Assembly (NCBI RefSeq): GCF_003208655.1
Contig: NZ_QKLU01000008.1
Coordinates: forward strand, 273,706 to 337,705
Direction: 5' to 3'
DNA: 64,000 bases
Origin: Pedobacter nutrimenti
Lineage (GTDB): Bacteria; Bacteroidota; Bacteroidia; Sphingobacteriales; Sphingobacteriaceae
The first letter of the stretch is position 1. Each line of letters begins with the position of its first letter. Position numbers and translations under genes: made by a program. Shown piece after piece: positions 26,578 through 34,584 of the stretch. The notes beneath the pieces were generated by a model. The model was not told where the DNA came from, ran no database searches, and saw nothing but the letters and a program-made list of their open reading frames with translations.

Positions 26578-27352
26578 AAAGACAGCCGATTTTCAGCCTG
26601 AAATCGGAATCATTCTTGGAACCGGCCTTGGTGGTCTGGTGGAAGAAATTGATGTTGCTTTTAGCCTAATGTACCCGAATATACCAAATTTTCCAATCTC
26701 TACGCTTGAATTCCATTCCGGCAAACTCATTTTTGGAACCCTGAACGGAAAAAGGGTAGTGGCCATGCAGGGGCGTTTGCATTATTATGAAGGCTATAAC
26801 ATGCAGCAAATTACCTTTCCGGTGCGCGTGATGAAGGAACTGGGCATAAAATACCTGTTTGTTTCCAATGCCGCAGGCTCCTTAAATCCTGATTTCAAAA
26901 AGGGAGACCTGATGGTGATAGATGATCATATTAACCTGCAACTGGAAAGCCCTTTAAGGGGACGTAATGATGCAGAAATGGGTCCGCGGTTTCCGGATAT
27001 GAGTGAACCGTATAACAGAAAATTAATTGCAGATGCTTTGGCCATTGCTGAAAAGGATGGGATCACCTGTCATAAAGGGGTGTATGTTTCGGTTACAGGC
27101 CCGAATCTGGAAACCCGTGCAGAATATAAGTACCTCCGGATTATCGGAGGCGATGCGGTTGGAATGAGCACCGTTCCTGAAGTGATTGTCGCAAACCATA
27201 TGAGCCTTCCTGTATTTGCAATTTCTGTCCTGACCGATGAAGGTTTTCCTGAAGTCCTGCACCCTTTTAGCCTGGAAGATATCCTGGAGACCGCCCGCAT
27301 TGCTGAACCCAAGATGACAAAGATATTGAGCCAGTTAATTTCCCGACTCTAA
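26537..27352 (+). CDS. punA: purine-nucleoside phosphorylase (trimeric type)
   Basis: 271 aa. It has the phosphate/purine-site segments ILGTGLGGLVEEI, MQGRLHYYEGYNMQQITFPV, VSNAAGSLNPDF and VGMSTVPEVIVANH of the PNP/MTAP family. It splits inosine/guanosine with phosphate for purine salvage. It overlaps lpxK by 41 nt at the start, and its TAA shares one base with the next ATG, so lpxK-punA-porin form one transcript. Confidence 0.93.
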   Translation: MSQTIHETADYINKKTADFQPEIGIILGTGLGGLVEEIDVAFSLMYPNIPNFPISTLEFHSGKLIFGTLNGKRVVAMQGRLHYYEGYNMQQITFPVRVMKELGIKYLFVSNAAGSLNPDFKKGDLMVIDDHINLQLESPLRGRNDAEMGPRFPDMSEPYNRKLIADALAIAEKDGITCHKGVYVSVTGPNLETRAEYKYLRIIGGDAVGMSTVPEVIVANHMSLPVFAISVLTDEGFPEVLHPFSLEDILETARIAEPKMTKILSQLISRL

Positions 27353-29343
27353 TGTATAAAATCCTCGCTGTTTCTTTTTTGTTTTCTTGCCTTTTGATGG
27401 GAGGCGTAGCTGTGGCGCAAGATTTAAAGACGAATGTCGGTAACAATAAAGAACTGGACTCCCTGAGAAAAAAACTGGATGGCTCAAAAGATTCAGTCGT
27501 ATTTACCTCAAGATATGTTCGTTATACTACCCTTCGGCTCACCAAGGACAGCATACAGACGTTGCCTTTGGATACGAGTTTAAGAAATTTTCAGAACTAT
27601 AACGTACTTAACCAGCCCCGCCGGCCTACCATCAATTTAGGAGCCTCCGGACAGGCGGCCAAAGCCCTGCTTTATGAACCTTCAAAAACCATGGGCTTTG
27701 ATGCCGGTTTTCATGCTTTGGATGTGTATTTACTTAATAACGAAGACATCATTTACTATCAGGCCCGATCTCCTTTCAGTAACCTTTCCTATTACAGCGG
27801 AGGGGGAGAAGGTGAGCTGTTCAAGGTGACCCATTCCCAGAATGTAAAGCGAAATTTTAATGTAGGGGCCAACTATTTTAGAATTGGTTCAAAAGGTATT
27901 TTTTCAAATCAAAAAGGAGATGATCTGAATGCATCTTTATTTTCCTGGTACCAATCTCCAAATAAGAGATACAATTTATTTGCAAGTGTTGTTTTTAATA
28001 CACTTAAAGCACAGGAAAATGGGGCAGTAAACAATGATCTTATTTTTACCAATGAGAACAGGCCTGTTGCCAGAGCGGCGGAGGTAGTCAGGTTAAATTC
28101 TGCCAAACAGCTTTGGAGAAAGAATGCGTTGGTCCTTAAGCAAACCTATTTTATTGGACGCATTGATACAGTTGAGCAGGAAGTCATGAAGAAGGTGTTG
28201 CCGACCAATAAAGTGAGTTACACGATGTCTTATTCCTCTCAGTCCTATAGTTTTCAGAAAAATGAAGCGGACGACCATTCAGTAATTCCAAAAGGCCTTA
28301 TAGATACGGTTGCGACCAATGATTCGACCAATGTTAAACATTTACAAAATGAATTTATTTATAGTTTTTTTCTACGGGGAAAGTCGAATTCATTTATCAA
28401 AAACGAGTTAAAACTGGACGTGGGGATCCGCCATGATTATTACAAATATGAGCAGGTGGCAAGATATGCAGATCGGACAAATTACTACAATTACAACTCT
28501 ACTTTCCAGAATTCTACCCTATTGGGTGCATTGGGCTATCGGTTCAGTGACAGGATTGACCTGAATGTAGATGTCCAGCAGATTTTTCAGGGGAAACAGT
28601 TTGGCGATTTCTTGTATGAAGCCAAAAGTAATGTGCTGCTGAGCAATTCCGTTGGAAGAGTTGTTCTGGGGGCTTATCTGCAGAGTAAATCACCGGAAGA
28701 AATTTACAACCGTTATTTCGGAAACCACTACAACTGGGTAAATGATTTTAACAAAACCAAAACTTTAAACCTCTCTTTCAATTACTTTAATGACAAATAC
28801 AAATTCGAAGCAGGGGCGCAGTACAACCTGATTACGGATTACCTGTATTTTGCACAGGCTGGTGCAGTAGGTATAAAACCGGCTCAGGAAGGGAGTGTGA
28901 ACCTGTTAAAAATCACGGTAGGTAAGAAATTAAGTTTTGGTAAGTTTAACCTGGACAGTTATATCGTTTATCAGAAAACGGACAAACAGAATGTATTGCG
29001 CACACCGGAGTTGTACACTTTTAACAGCTTTTACCTGAACCAGAATTTTTTTAAAGTGCTGAAAACCAATGTGGGTTTTGACCTGAGGTACAATACGGTT
29101 TATAATGGCTATGCTTATTCACCCGCTGCGGGACAATTTTATACAACCACAGACCCGGTTAAACTGGCAACCACGCCTATTGTGGATGTCTGGGTCAGGG
29201 CCAGTTTAAGAAAGGCCAATCTTTTTGTAAAATACGACTATGTTAACCAGGGCCTGTTGTCCAAAGGTTATTATTCGGTGTACCGTTATCCGATGCCAGA
29301 CCGTATGCTGAAGTTTGGGGTAAGCTGGAATTTTTACGATTAG
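27352..29343 (+). CDS. putative beta-barrel porin (Porin_10-like)
   Basis: 663 aa. The signal peptide is MYKILAVSFLFSCLLMGGVA with cleavage after VAQ. The mature protein is rich in aromatic beta-hairpins (for example DLNVDVQQIFQGKQFGDFLY) and ends MLKFGVSWNFYD. This pattern and length fit the 'putative porin' family common in Bacteroidota; the substrate is unknown. Its start overlaps the punA stop (TAATG), indicating coupled translation. Confidence 0.75.
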   Translation: MYKILAVSFLFSCLLMGGVAVAQDLKTNVGNNKELDSLRKKLDGSKDSVVFTSRYVRYTTLRLTKDSIQTLPLDTSLRNFQNYNVLNQPRRPTINLGASGQAAKALLYEPSKTMGFDAGFHALDVYLLNNEDIIYYQARSPFSNLSYYSGGGEGELFKVTHSQNVKRNFNVGANYFRIGSKGIFSNQKGDDLNASLFSWYQSPNKRYNLFASVVFNTLKAQENGAVNNDLIFTNENRPVARAAEVVRLNSAKQLWRKNALVLKQTYFIGRIDTVEQEVMKKVLPTNKVSYTMSYSSQSYSFQKNEADDHSVIPKGLIDTVATNDSTNVKHLQNEFIYSFFLRGKSNSFIKNELKLDVGIRHDYYKYEQVARYADRTNYYNYNSTFQNSTLLGALGYRFSDRIDLNVDVQQIFQGKQFGDFLYEAKSNVLLSNSVGRVVLGAYLQSKSPEEIYNRYFGNHYNWVNDFNKTKTLNLSFNYFNDKYKFEAGAQYNLITDYLYFAQAGAVGIKPAQEGSVNLLKITVGKKLSFGKFNLDSYIVYQKTDKQNVLRTPELYTFNSFYLNQNFFKVLKTNVGFDLRYNTVYNGYAYSPAAGQFYTTTDPVKLATTPIVDVWVRASLRKANLFVKYDYVNQGLLSKGYYSVYRYPMPDRMLKFGVSWNFYD

Positions 29344-29365
29344 AAAAGCTGCCGCTTTCCTTTGG

Positions 29366-30628
29366 TCAGGTTTTCTGAGGTTTTTTCTTAGCAGCAGGAA
29401 ACAGGATGTTGTTTAAAATGAGCCGGTAACCTGGTGAATTGGGATGTAAACTCAGGTCGGTGGGCGGGTCTCCAACCGCATGCTGATAATCTTCCGGGTC
29501 GTGCCCGCCATAAAAGGTAAACTGGCCTTTACCAAAATCTCCGTGCAGGTATCGGACTTCTTCGGCACCTTTGTTTTCACCCAGTACAGTAATTTCCGGT
29601 TTAACCAATGATTTTCTAAAGGCTGTAGTTTGTCCCATAAAACCTTTAATGACCTTTTCGTGGTTTTGGGTTAACATGGTGGGTACGATATCCCATTTGG
29701 CAGAAAAGTCAAATAAAGTGAAAAAGTCATTGCTTTGTACCAGGGTCCTGGTCTGGGTAACATCAATGTCCGAAAACTCGTAATTTGCGGGGTTCAGGTC
29801 CAGTTTAAAATCCCTGAAAGCGAAAGTCTTCTTGAAATTCAGTTTGGACTGGGCATTAGGATCCGCAGGATCACCATCAAACATCCTTTCACAAATGTCT
29901 ACACCTTCAGCACTCAGTGCAATGTCAAAACTATCTGTTCCCGAGCACATGGCAAATAGAAAGCCCCCACCAGCACAGAATTCACTGATTCTTTTGGCCA
30001 CAGCCAGTTTCATTTCCGAGACTTTTTTAAAACCGTTTCGTTTTGCTGCGGCCTCCTGATTGGCTACATCGTCCCTGTACCAGGAAGCATTTCTGAATGC
30101 ACTCCAGAAACGTCCATACTGACCCGTAAAATCTTCATGATGAAGATGGAGCCAGTCGTAGCCGGTTAGTTTATCTTTCAGGACTTCATCGTCATAAAGC
30201 ACATCATAGGGTATTTCCGCATAGGTGAGCACCAGGGTTACCGCATCGTCCCAGGGGAGTTTGCTTTTGGGAGAATACACTGCAATTTTAGGGGCCTTTT
30301 CCAATTTGACCATTTCCATGTTTACACCCGGATTACTGATTTCATTGAGCAGGGCTGTAACCTTTGCATCCGTAATGACCTGATAGGATACCCCCCTGGT
30401 CTTGCATTCGTCTTCTATAGGCTTTGCATATTTAATCAGAAAGCTCCCGCCCCTGTAATTGAGCAACCAGCTTACCTCTGTATTCTGTTTAATGCTCCAA
30501 TAAGCCAGGCCATAGGCTTTCAGATGGTTTTTCTGATCTTCATCCATATAAATAAGAATGGAAGAAGCCTTTACGCCAAGCGTAAGGACCAAGAGGACCA
30601 GCAAAAACAGATACTTTTTGGAAATCAT
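29366..30628 (-). CDS. exported protein of unknown function, amidotransferase-like fold suspected
   Basis: 420 aa. The N-terminal MISKKYLFLLVLLVLTLGVK with KASS is a signal peptide. The body has an alternating alpha/beta pattern with AGGGFLFAMCSGTDSFDIAL (a nucleophile-elbow-like MCSG), HLHHEDFTGQYGRFW, and a late FGKGQFTFYGGHDPEDYQHA. I recall relatives in Bacteroidota databases being labelled 'asparagine synthetase B', but no synthetase PPi-loop or N-terminal Cys2 is visible and the protein is exported. The function is unknown. Confidence 0.6.
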   Translation of the reverse strand: MISKKYLFLLVLLVLTLGVKASSILIYMDEDQKNHLKAYGLAYWSIKQNTEVSWLLNYRGGSFLIKYAKPIEDECKTRGVSYQVITDAKVTALLNEISNPGVNMEMVKLEKAPKIAVYSPKSKLPWDDAVTLVLTYAEIPYDVLYDDEVLKDKLTGYDWLHLHHEDFTGQYGRFWSAFRNASWYRDDVANQEAAAKRNGFKKVSEMKLAVAKRISEFCAGGGFLFAMCSGTDSFDIALSAEGVDICERMFDGDPADPNAQSKLNFKKTFAFRDFKLDLNPANYEFSDIDVTQTRTLVQSNDFFTLFDFSAKWDIVPTMLTQNHEKVIKGFMGQTTAFRKSLVKPEITVLGENKGAEEVRYLHGDFGKGQFTFYGGHDPEDYQHAVGDPPTDLSLHPNSPGYRLILNNILFPAAKKKPQKT

Positions 30629-30643
30629 AGTTAAAGGTAATTA

Positions 30644-30695
30644 TAAAATTGTTTTATCCCTCCCCAGAGGTAAATTGCATATAAAAACAATTTTA
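30644..30695. repeat. long inverted repeat in a divergent promoter region
   Basis: TAAAATTGTTTTAT (30644-30657) and ATAAAAACAATTTTA (30681-30695) are reverse complements except for one extra base, spaced 23 nt apart. The pair lies between the exported protein gene and the cyclophilin gene, just upstream of the cyclophilin -7 box. Confidence 0.5.
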
Positions 30696-30705
30696 TCTAA
30701 GTTTG
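30675..30705 (+). promoter_or_regulatory. promoter of the cyclophilin gene
   Basis: TTG at 30675-30677 and TAAGTTTG at 30698-30705 are 20 nt apart, matching the Bacteroidota -33/-7 consensus. The ATG is 22 nt downstream. Confidence 0.65.
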
Positions 30706-30726
30706 GCATTTACTTACAAAACGAAT

Positions 30727-31188
30727 ATGAGCAAAGCAATAATAAAAACAGAAAAAGGTGATATGACTGTCGAATTTTACGACAAAGATGCACCGAATAC
30801 CGTTGCCAACTTTAAAAAACTTGCTAAAGAAGGCTTTTATGATGGCGTTACTTTTCACCGTGTGATTCCTAATTTTGTAGTACAAGGCGGTTGTCCGAAC
30901 TCAAAAGATCCTGCAAAAGCTCATTTAGCAGGTACTGGTGGTCCGGGATATAAAATTGATTGCGAACTTGATGGCGAGAACCAATTTCATGACCGTGGAG
31001 TATTGTCTATGGCACACGCAGGAAGAAATACAGGCGGATCGCAGTTTTTCATCTGCCACAGCAGAACAAATACAGCCCACCTGGACAGGAACCATACCTG
31101 CTTTGGTAAAGTAACAGAAAATGTAGACCTGGTTGATGACATCAAACAGGGAGATAAGATTTTAAATATCGAGGTGATAGAGGATTAA
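30727..31188 (+). CDS. peptidyl-prolyl cis-trans isomerase, cyclophilin type
   Basis: 153 aa from ATG 30727 (MSKAIIKTEKGDMTVEFYDK). No signal peptide, so cytosolic. Cyclophilin active-site segments are present: FHRVIPNFVVQGGCPNSKDP (catalytic Arg and Phe) and SMAHAGRNTGGSQFFICHSR, HLDRNHTCFGKV. It speeds proline isomerisation in folding proteins. DUF5606 follows 32 nt later and is probably cotranscribed. Confidence 0.93.
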   Translation: MSKAIIKTEKGDMTVEFYDKDAPNTVANFKKLAKEGFYDGVTFHRVIPNFVVQGGCPNSKDPAKAHLAGTGGPGYKIDCELDGENQFHDRGVLSMAHAGRNTGGSQFFICHSRTNTAHLDRNHTCFGKVTENVDLVDDIKQGDKILNIEVIED

Positions 31189-31219
31189 TCCTGTCGCTTT
31201 TAGAAAAAGACGCAAACAT

Positions 31220-31759
31220 ATGAATTTAAGAGGAATCGTAGCGGTGTCAGGCAGACCAGGTTTGTTTAAACTGGTTGGACAAAACAAGGCAGGATATGTA
31301 TTGGAAAGCCTGGACGCCCAGAAAGTAAAAATTATAGCGAATATTTCAACCACTAAACTGGCTTCACTGGAAGACATTACCGTATATGGCCAGGAGGATG
31401 ATTTGAAACTGGTAGACGTATTGTCGAACATCAGCAGCAGCAAAACAAATGTTCCGGACGCGAAGTCGGATGCAGCAGTATTGCGGTCTTTCTTTGAGGA
31501 AGTTGCTCCAACGCACGATACAGAGAAGGTTTACACTTCGGACATGAAGAAGATTGTAACCTGGTATCATTTGCTGAAAGATCTTCCATTGTTTAGTGAG
31601 GAAGCAGCTGGTACTGAAGAGCAGGATGCGGTTAAAGCAGAAGAAAAAGTGGTAGAGAAAAAGCCAAAAGCAAGCCCTAAACCTTCGAATGCGAAAGCAC
31701 CGAGTAAAACAGCTCAGCCTGCAAAAAAAGTAAACATGACCAGTAAAAAAGGCGTGTAA
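31220..31759 (+). CDS. DUF5606 domain protein
   Basis: 179 aa. Residues 1 to about 130 form the conserved part: MNLRGIVAVSGRPGLFKLVG, then ISTTKLASLEDITVYG and SDMKKIVTWYHLLKDLPLF, recognised as the DUF5606 family of Bacteroidota. The last 50 residues are a Lys/Ala/Pro-rich low-complexity tail. No function is established. The small beta-rich N terminus suggests RNA or protein binding, but that is only a guess. It is closed by a 20-bp terminator stem. Confidence 0.8.
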   Translation: MNLRGIVAVSGRPGLFKLVGQNKAGYVLESLDAQKVKIIANISTTKLASLEDITVYGQEDDLKLVDVLSNISSSKTNVPDAKSDAAVLRSFFEEVAPTHDTEKVYTSDMKKIVTWYHLLKDLPLFSEEAAGTEEQDAVKAEEKVVEKKPKASPKPSNAKAPSKTAQPAKKVNMTSKKGV

Positions 31760-31770
31760 GCTGATACAAC

Positions 31771-31812
31771 ATAAAAAAAGCCGGATACTTAAAAGTATCC
31801 GGCTTTTTTTAT
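31771..31812 (+). terminator. intrinsic terminator after the DUF5606 gene
   Basis: A perfect 20-bp stem from 31771-31790 to 31793-31812, with A-tract, GC core ccggatac and T-tract, is symmetric enough to work for the minus-strand small gene as well. Confidence 0.88.
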
Positions 31813-31835
31813 GGCCAAAACGATTTGCCCTGAGC

Positions 31836-31961
31836 TCAGAGCAGATACCAGATCAACGCAAATGCGATGGCCGAAATGATAATGGCCAACCAGTAACTGC
31901 CTTTTGCAGTACTGGTATCACTTTTAAATTTATATTTCCTTAAAAAATCTCCGGGCAACAT
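31836..31961 (-). CDS. small single-pass membrane protein, 41 aa
   Basis: Read directly on the minus strand: ATG at 31961, TGA at 31838-31836, 41 codons. It begins MLPGDFLRKYKFKSDTSTAK and ends with the hydrophobic helix SYWLAIIISAIAFALIWYLL. An excellent Shine-Dalgarno AAAAGGAGG sits 5 nt upstream of the ATG. It follows rlmH by 60 nt on the same strand. The basic N terminus and C-terminal helix suggest an inner-membrane microprotein. The function is unknown; no family is recognised. Confidence 0.65.
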   Translation of the reverse strand: MLPGDFLRKYKFKSDTSTAKGSYWLAIIISAIAFALIWYLL

Positions 31962-32021
31962 ACAAACCTCCTTTTATACAATGATGATGATTCTTTTTAA
32001 TTTCCACAAGATGTTCTCAAA

Positions 32022-32495
32022 TTATTCATGATGATAAGGCTCTCCTTTAAGGATGCTAAAAGCCCGGTATAATTGTTCCACAAAAAACAAGCGGACCATT
32101 TGATGGGAAAAGGTCATCTCAGATAAAGAAATACTGGAACCAGCCCTTTTATAAATACTTTCATCAAAACCATAAGGCCCTCCGATGATAAAAACCATAT
32201 GTTGTACACTGCTGATCATTTGTTTGTTCAGGTAGTTTGCAAAAGAGACAGAACTGTGTTTTTTCCCCTTTTCATCCAGTAAAATGACCATGTCCAGATT
32301 ACTGATCTGTTTAAAAATCAGTTCAGCTTCTTTTGTTTTTTGCTGTGCCTGGGTCAGGTTTTTGGTGTTTTTTATTTCAGGTATCACCACCAGGTTAAAA
32401 CCAATATAATGTTTAAGTCTGTTCAGGTATTTGTCAATTCCTTCGATCAGGTATTTATCTTCGGTTTTGCCAACCACCAGCAGGGTAATCTTCAT
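32022..32495 (-). CDS. rlmH: 23S rRNA (pseudouridine1915-N3)-methyltransferase
   Basis: 157 aa, the RlmH (YbeA) size. MKITLLVVGKTEDKYLIEGI opens it. The SPOUT knot is seen in VILLDEKGKKHSSVSFANYL, FIIGGPYGFDESIYKRA and the C-terminal LSEMTFSHQMVRLFFVEQLYRAF. It methylates helix 69 of the large subunit. The 41-aa small gene lies downstream on the same strand; the MutS-like gene is divergent. Confidence 0.95.
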   Translation of the reverse strand: MKITLLVVGKTEDKYLIEGIDKYLNRLKHYIGFNLVVIPEIKNTKNLTQAQQKTKEAELIFKQISNLDMVILLDEKGKKHSSVSFANYLNKQMISSVQHMVFIIGGPYGFDESIYKRAGSSISLSEMTFSHQMVRLFFVEQLYRAFSILKGEPYHHE

Positions 32496-32593
32496 GGAGG
32501 TAATTTGTTTAGGTTTTAATTTTTTAAATGTCCAAAGCCCACCAGGACTTTATTAAGTTGCTATATTTAACAACTCAAAGAATTTTCAAATAT

Positions 32594-34423
32594 ATGCTAA
32601 AAACTAAAGAAGAGATTTTAAACAGTTATCAAAATCACATATTGGTGCAGCAAAACCTGATTCAGGTGCTTGGCCGTAAACTGAATAACATTTCTTTTTC
32701 CCGTTTGGGGCTATTTGTTGCAGAGTTACTCATCGTGGCCCTGATGATCCAGCAAGGGTTTCACTGGATCTTTTCTGTGCTGCTGTTTATCCCTGTGCTC
32801 TTGTTTTTAATGCAGGTTAAAAAACAGGTAAAAGTTCAGCAGGAGCTGGAATATGCGAAGCAATTGCTGTGGATATTTCAAAATGAAGAGGATCAGGTCC
32901 TGAGACATAAAAACGGGTATTCGGATGGAAAAAATTACGAACAGGAACAACACCCTTACGCCTCGGACCTGGATATTTACGGACCGGCTTCGCTGTATTC
33001 GCTGCTGAACCGGTGTAAAACCGTTAAAGCGCAGGACCTGCTGGCCAGGCATCTTGGAGTACCCTTAAGTAAAACGGAAATAGAGGAAAGACAAACTGCC
33101 ATCGAAGAGCTAGGGGGGCATATAGACGATACTTTTCATTTCCGGGCAAAGCTTCAGGCACACCAACCCGAGCAGCTGAGAAATATAGAAAGAAAACTGG
33201 TCCATGAACTGCCCTTACAGTTGCATTTTATAAGACATAGATTTTTAAAATCATATGTGTTGCTTGTTCCCTTTTTAACAACTGTTTTTTTTATTGCCGC
33301 ATTATTTTTAGGAGGCTTATGCTGGAATTTTTTTGCCTTGCTTTTGCTTTTTAATGCAGGCCTTACCTTTCTGAACCTAAGCAGAATCAATCAGGTGTAT
33401 TCTGGCTTTAGCGGTAGTGCGAACCTGTTGAAGGCTTTTTCGGGAACCATTGCCTGGACCGAAGGAATCTCCTGGAAAAGTGCGTACATCCTTCAGTTTT
33501 TTAAGGGCGCAAACCAACAGGTCAGTGTAAGCGCCAAGATTAAAAAACTATCTTCCATTATACAGGATTTTGATGCGAGATTAAATCTTCTGGTTGCCTC
33601 CTTTCTGAATCTTTGTTTTTTATGGGACCTTAGATGCTGCCTCAGGCTATCTAAATGGTATGAAGGATCTTCAGAACAGATTTTACAGGGTTTGTACAGG
33701 ATCAGTCAATTTGAAGAGCTGATCTGTTTTGCAACTTTAAAGTATAATGAACCTTCCTGGCAATTTCCGGTCATCAGCTCTGTTTTTGGTTTGAAAGCAA
33801 AGTCCCTTGGGCATCCTTTGATCGAGGAAAAAATAAGAGTAGCGAATGATTTTGAACTCCAGCCACAGGCAACAGTGGATGTGGTTACCGGATCGAATAT
33901 GGCCGGAAAAAGTACTTTTTTAAGAACTGTTGGCATTAATATGGTGCTGGCTTATGCCGGAGCGCCGGTTTGTGCTGCAGAATTGAGCTTATCTATTTTT
34001 AACGTTCTTTCCTATATGCGCATTAAAGACTCGCTTAATGACCAGACTTCTACTTTTAAAGCAGAGTTGAATCGTTTAAAAATGATCCTGGGCCATTCCA
34101 GCGAGCAGGAAAATGCTTTTGTCCTTATTGACGAAATGTTAAGGGGGACAAACAGCCGGGATAAGTATTTAGGCTCTAAAGTTTTTATCCAGAAAATGAT
34201 TAAACAGCATACCCCGGCTTTGTTCGCTACCCATGACCTCCAGCTGTCGGAAATGGTTAGTGCCTATCCTGAGCAGTTGCGCAATTATCATTTTGATATA
34301 CAGATCACCGAGCACCAGATGCATTTTGATTATCGGCTGAAACATGGCCCTTGTAAAACTTTCAATGCAGCCATTTTGTTAAAGCAAATAGGCCTGAGTT
34401 TGACAGACGAAGAAAGCGCTTAG
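32594..34423 (+). CDS. MutS-family ATPase with membrane segments
   Basis: 609 aa from ATG 32594; an in-frame ATG at 32528 would add 22 residues. Two hydrophobic hairpins are visible (around FVAELLIVALMIQQGFHWIF and FLKSYVLLVPFLTTVFFIAA). A MutS domain V with Walker A GSNMAGKSTFLRTVGINMVL and Walker B FVLIDEMLRGTNSRDKYLG follows. The mismatch-recognising N-terminal domain of MutS1 and the Smr domain of MutS2 are absent. It is therefore not a canonical repair MutS; the function is unknown. Confidence 0.82.
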   Translation: MLKTKEEILNSYQNHILVQQNLIQVLGRKLNNISFSRLGLFVAELLIVALMIQQGFHWIFSVLLFIPVLLFLMQVKKQVKVQQELEYAKQLLWIFQNEEDQVLRHKNGYSDGKNYEQEQHPYASDLDIYGPASLYSLLNRCKTVKAQDLLARHLGVPLSKTEIEERQTAIEELGGHIDDTFHFRAKLQAHQPEQLRNIERKLVHELPLQLHFIRHRFLKSYVLLVPFLTTVFFIAALFLGGLCWNFFALLLLFNAGLTFLNLSRINQVYSGFSGSANLLKAFSGTIAWTEGISWKSAYILQFFKGANQQVSVSAKIKKLSSIIQDFDARLNLLVASFLNLCFLWDLRCCLRLSKWYEGSSEQILQGLYRISQFEELICFATLKYNEPSWQFPVISSVFGLKAKSLGHPLIEEKIRVANDFELQPQATVDVVTGSNMAGKSTFLRTVGINMVLAYAGAPVCAAELSLSIFNVLSYMRIKDSLNDQTSTFKAELNRLKMILGHSSEQENAFVLIDEMLRGTNSRDKYLGSKVFIQKMIKQHTPALFATHDLQLSEMVSAYPEQLRNYHFDIQITEHQMHFDYRLKHGPCKTFNAAILLKQIGLSLTDEESA

Positions 34424-34584
34424 GTGATCTTGTTGTTTTTTTAACATGGATTTAATATGTAATGTCCATCTTGTCGGTTAATTTAAGGTTAAGGTCAACC
34501 TGACGGGCTTAAGTTTACCATCAAAGGGGGCATTGGCAAAAGAAACAACAGGAACTACTGAAAAAGACAATAAATATAAAATAG

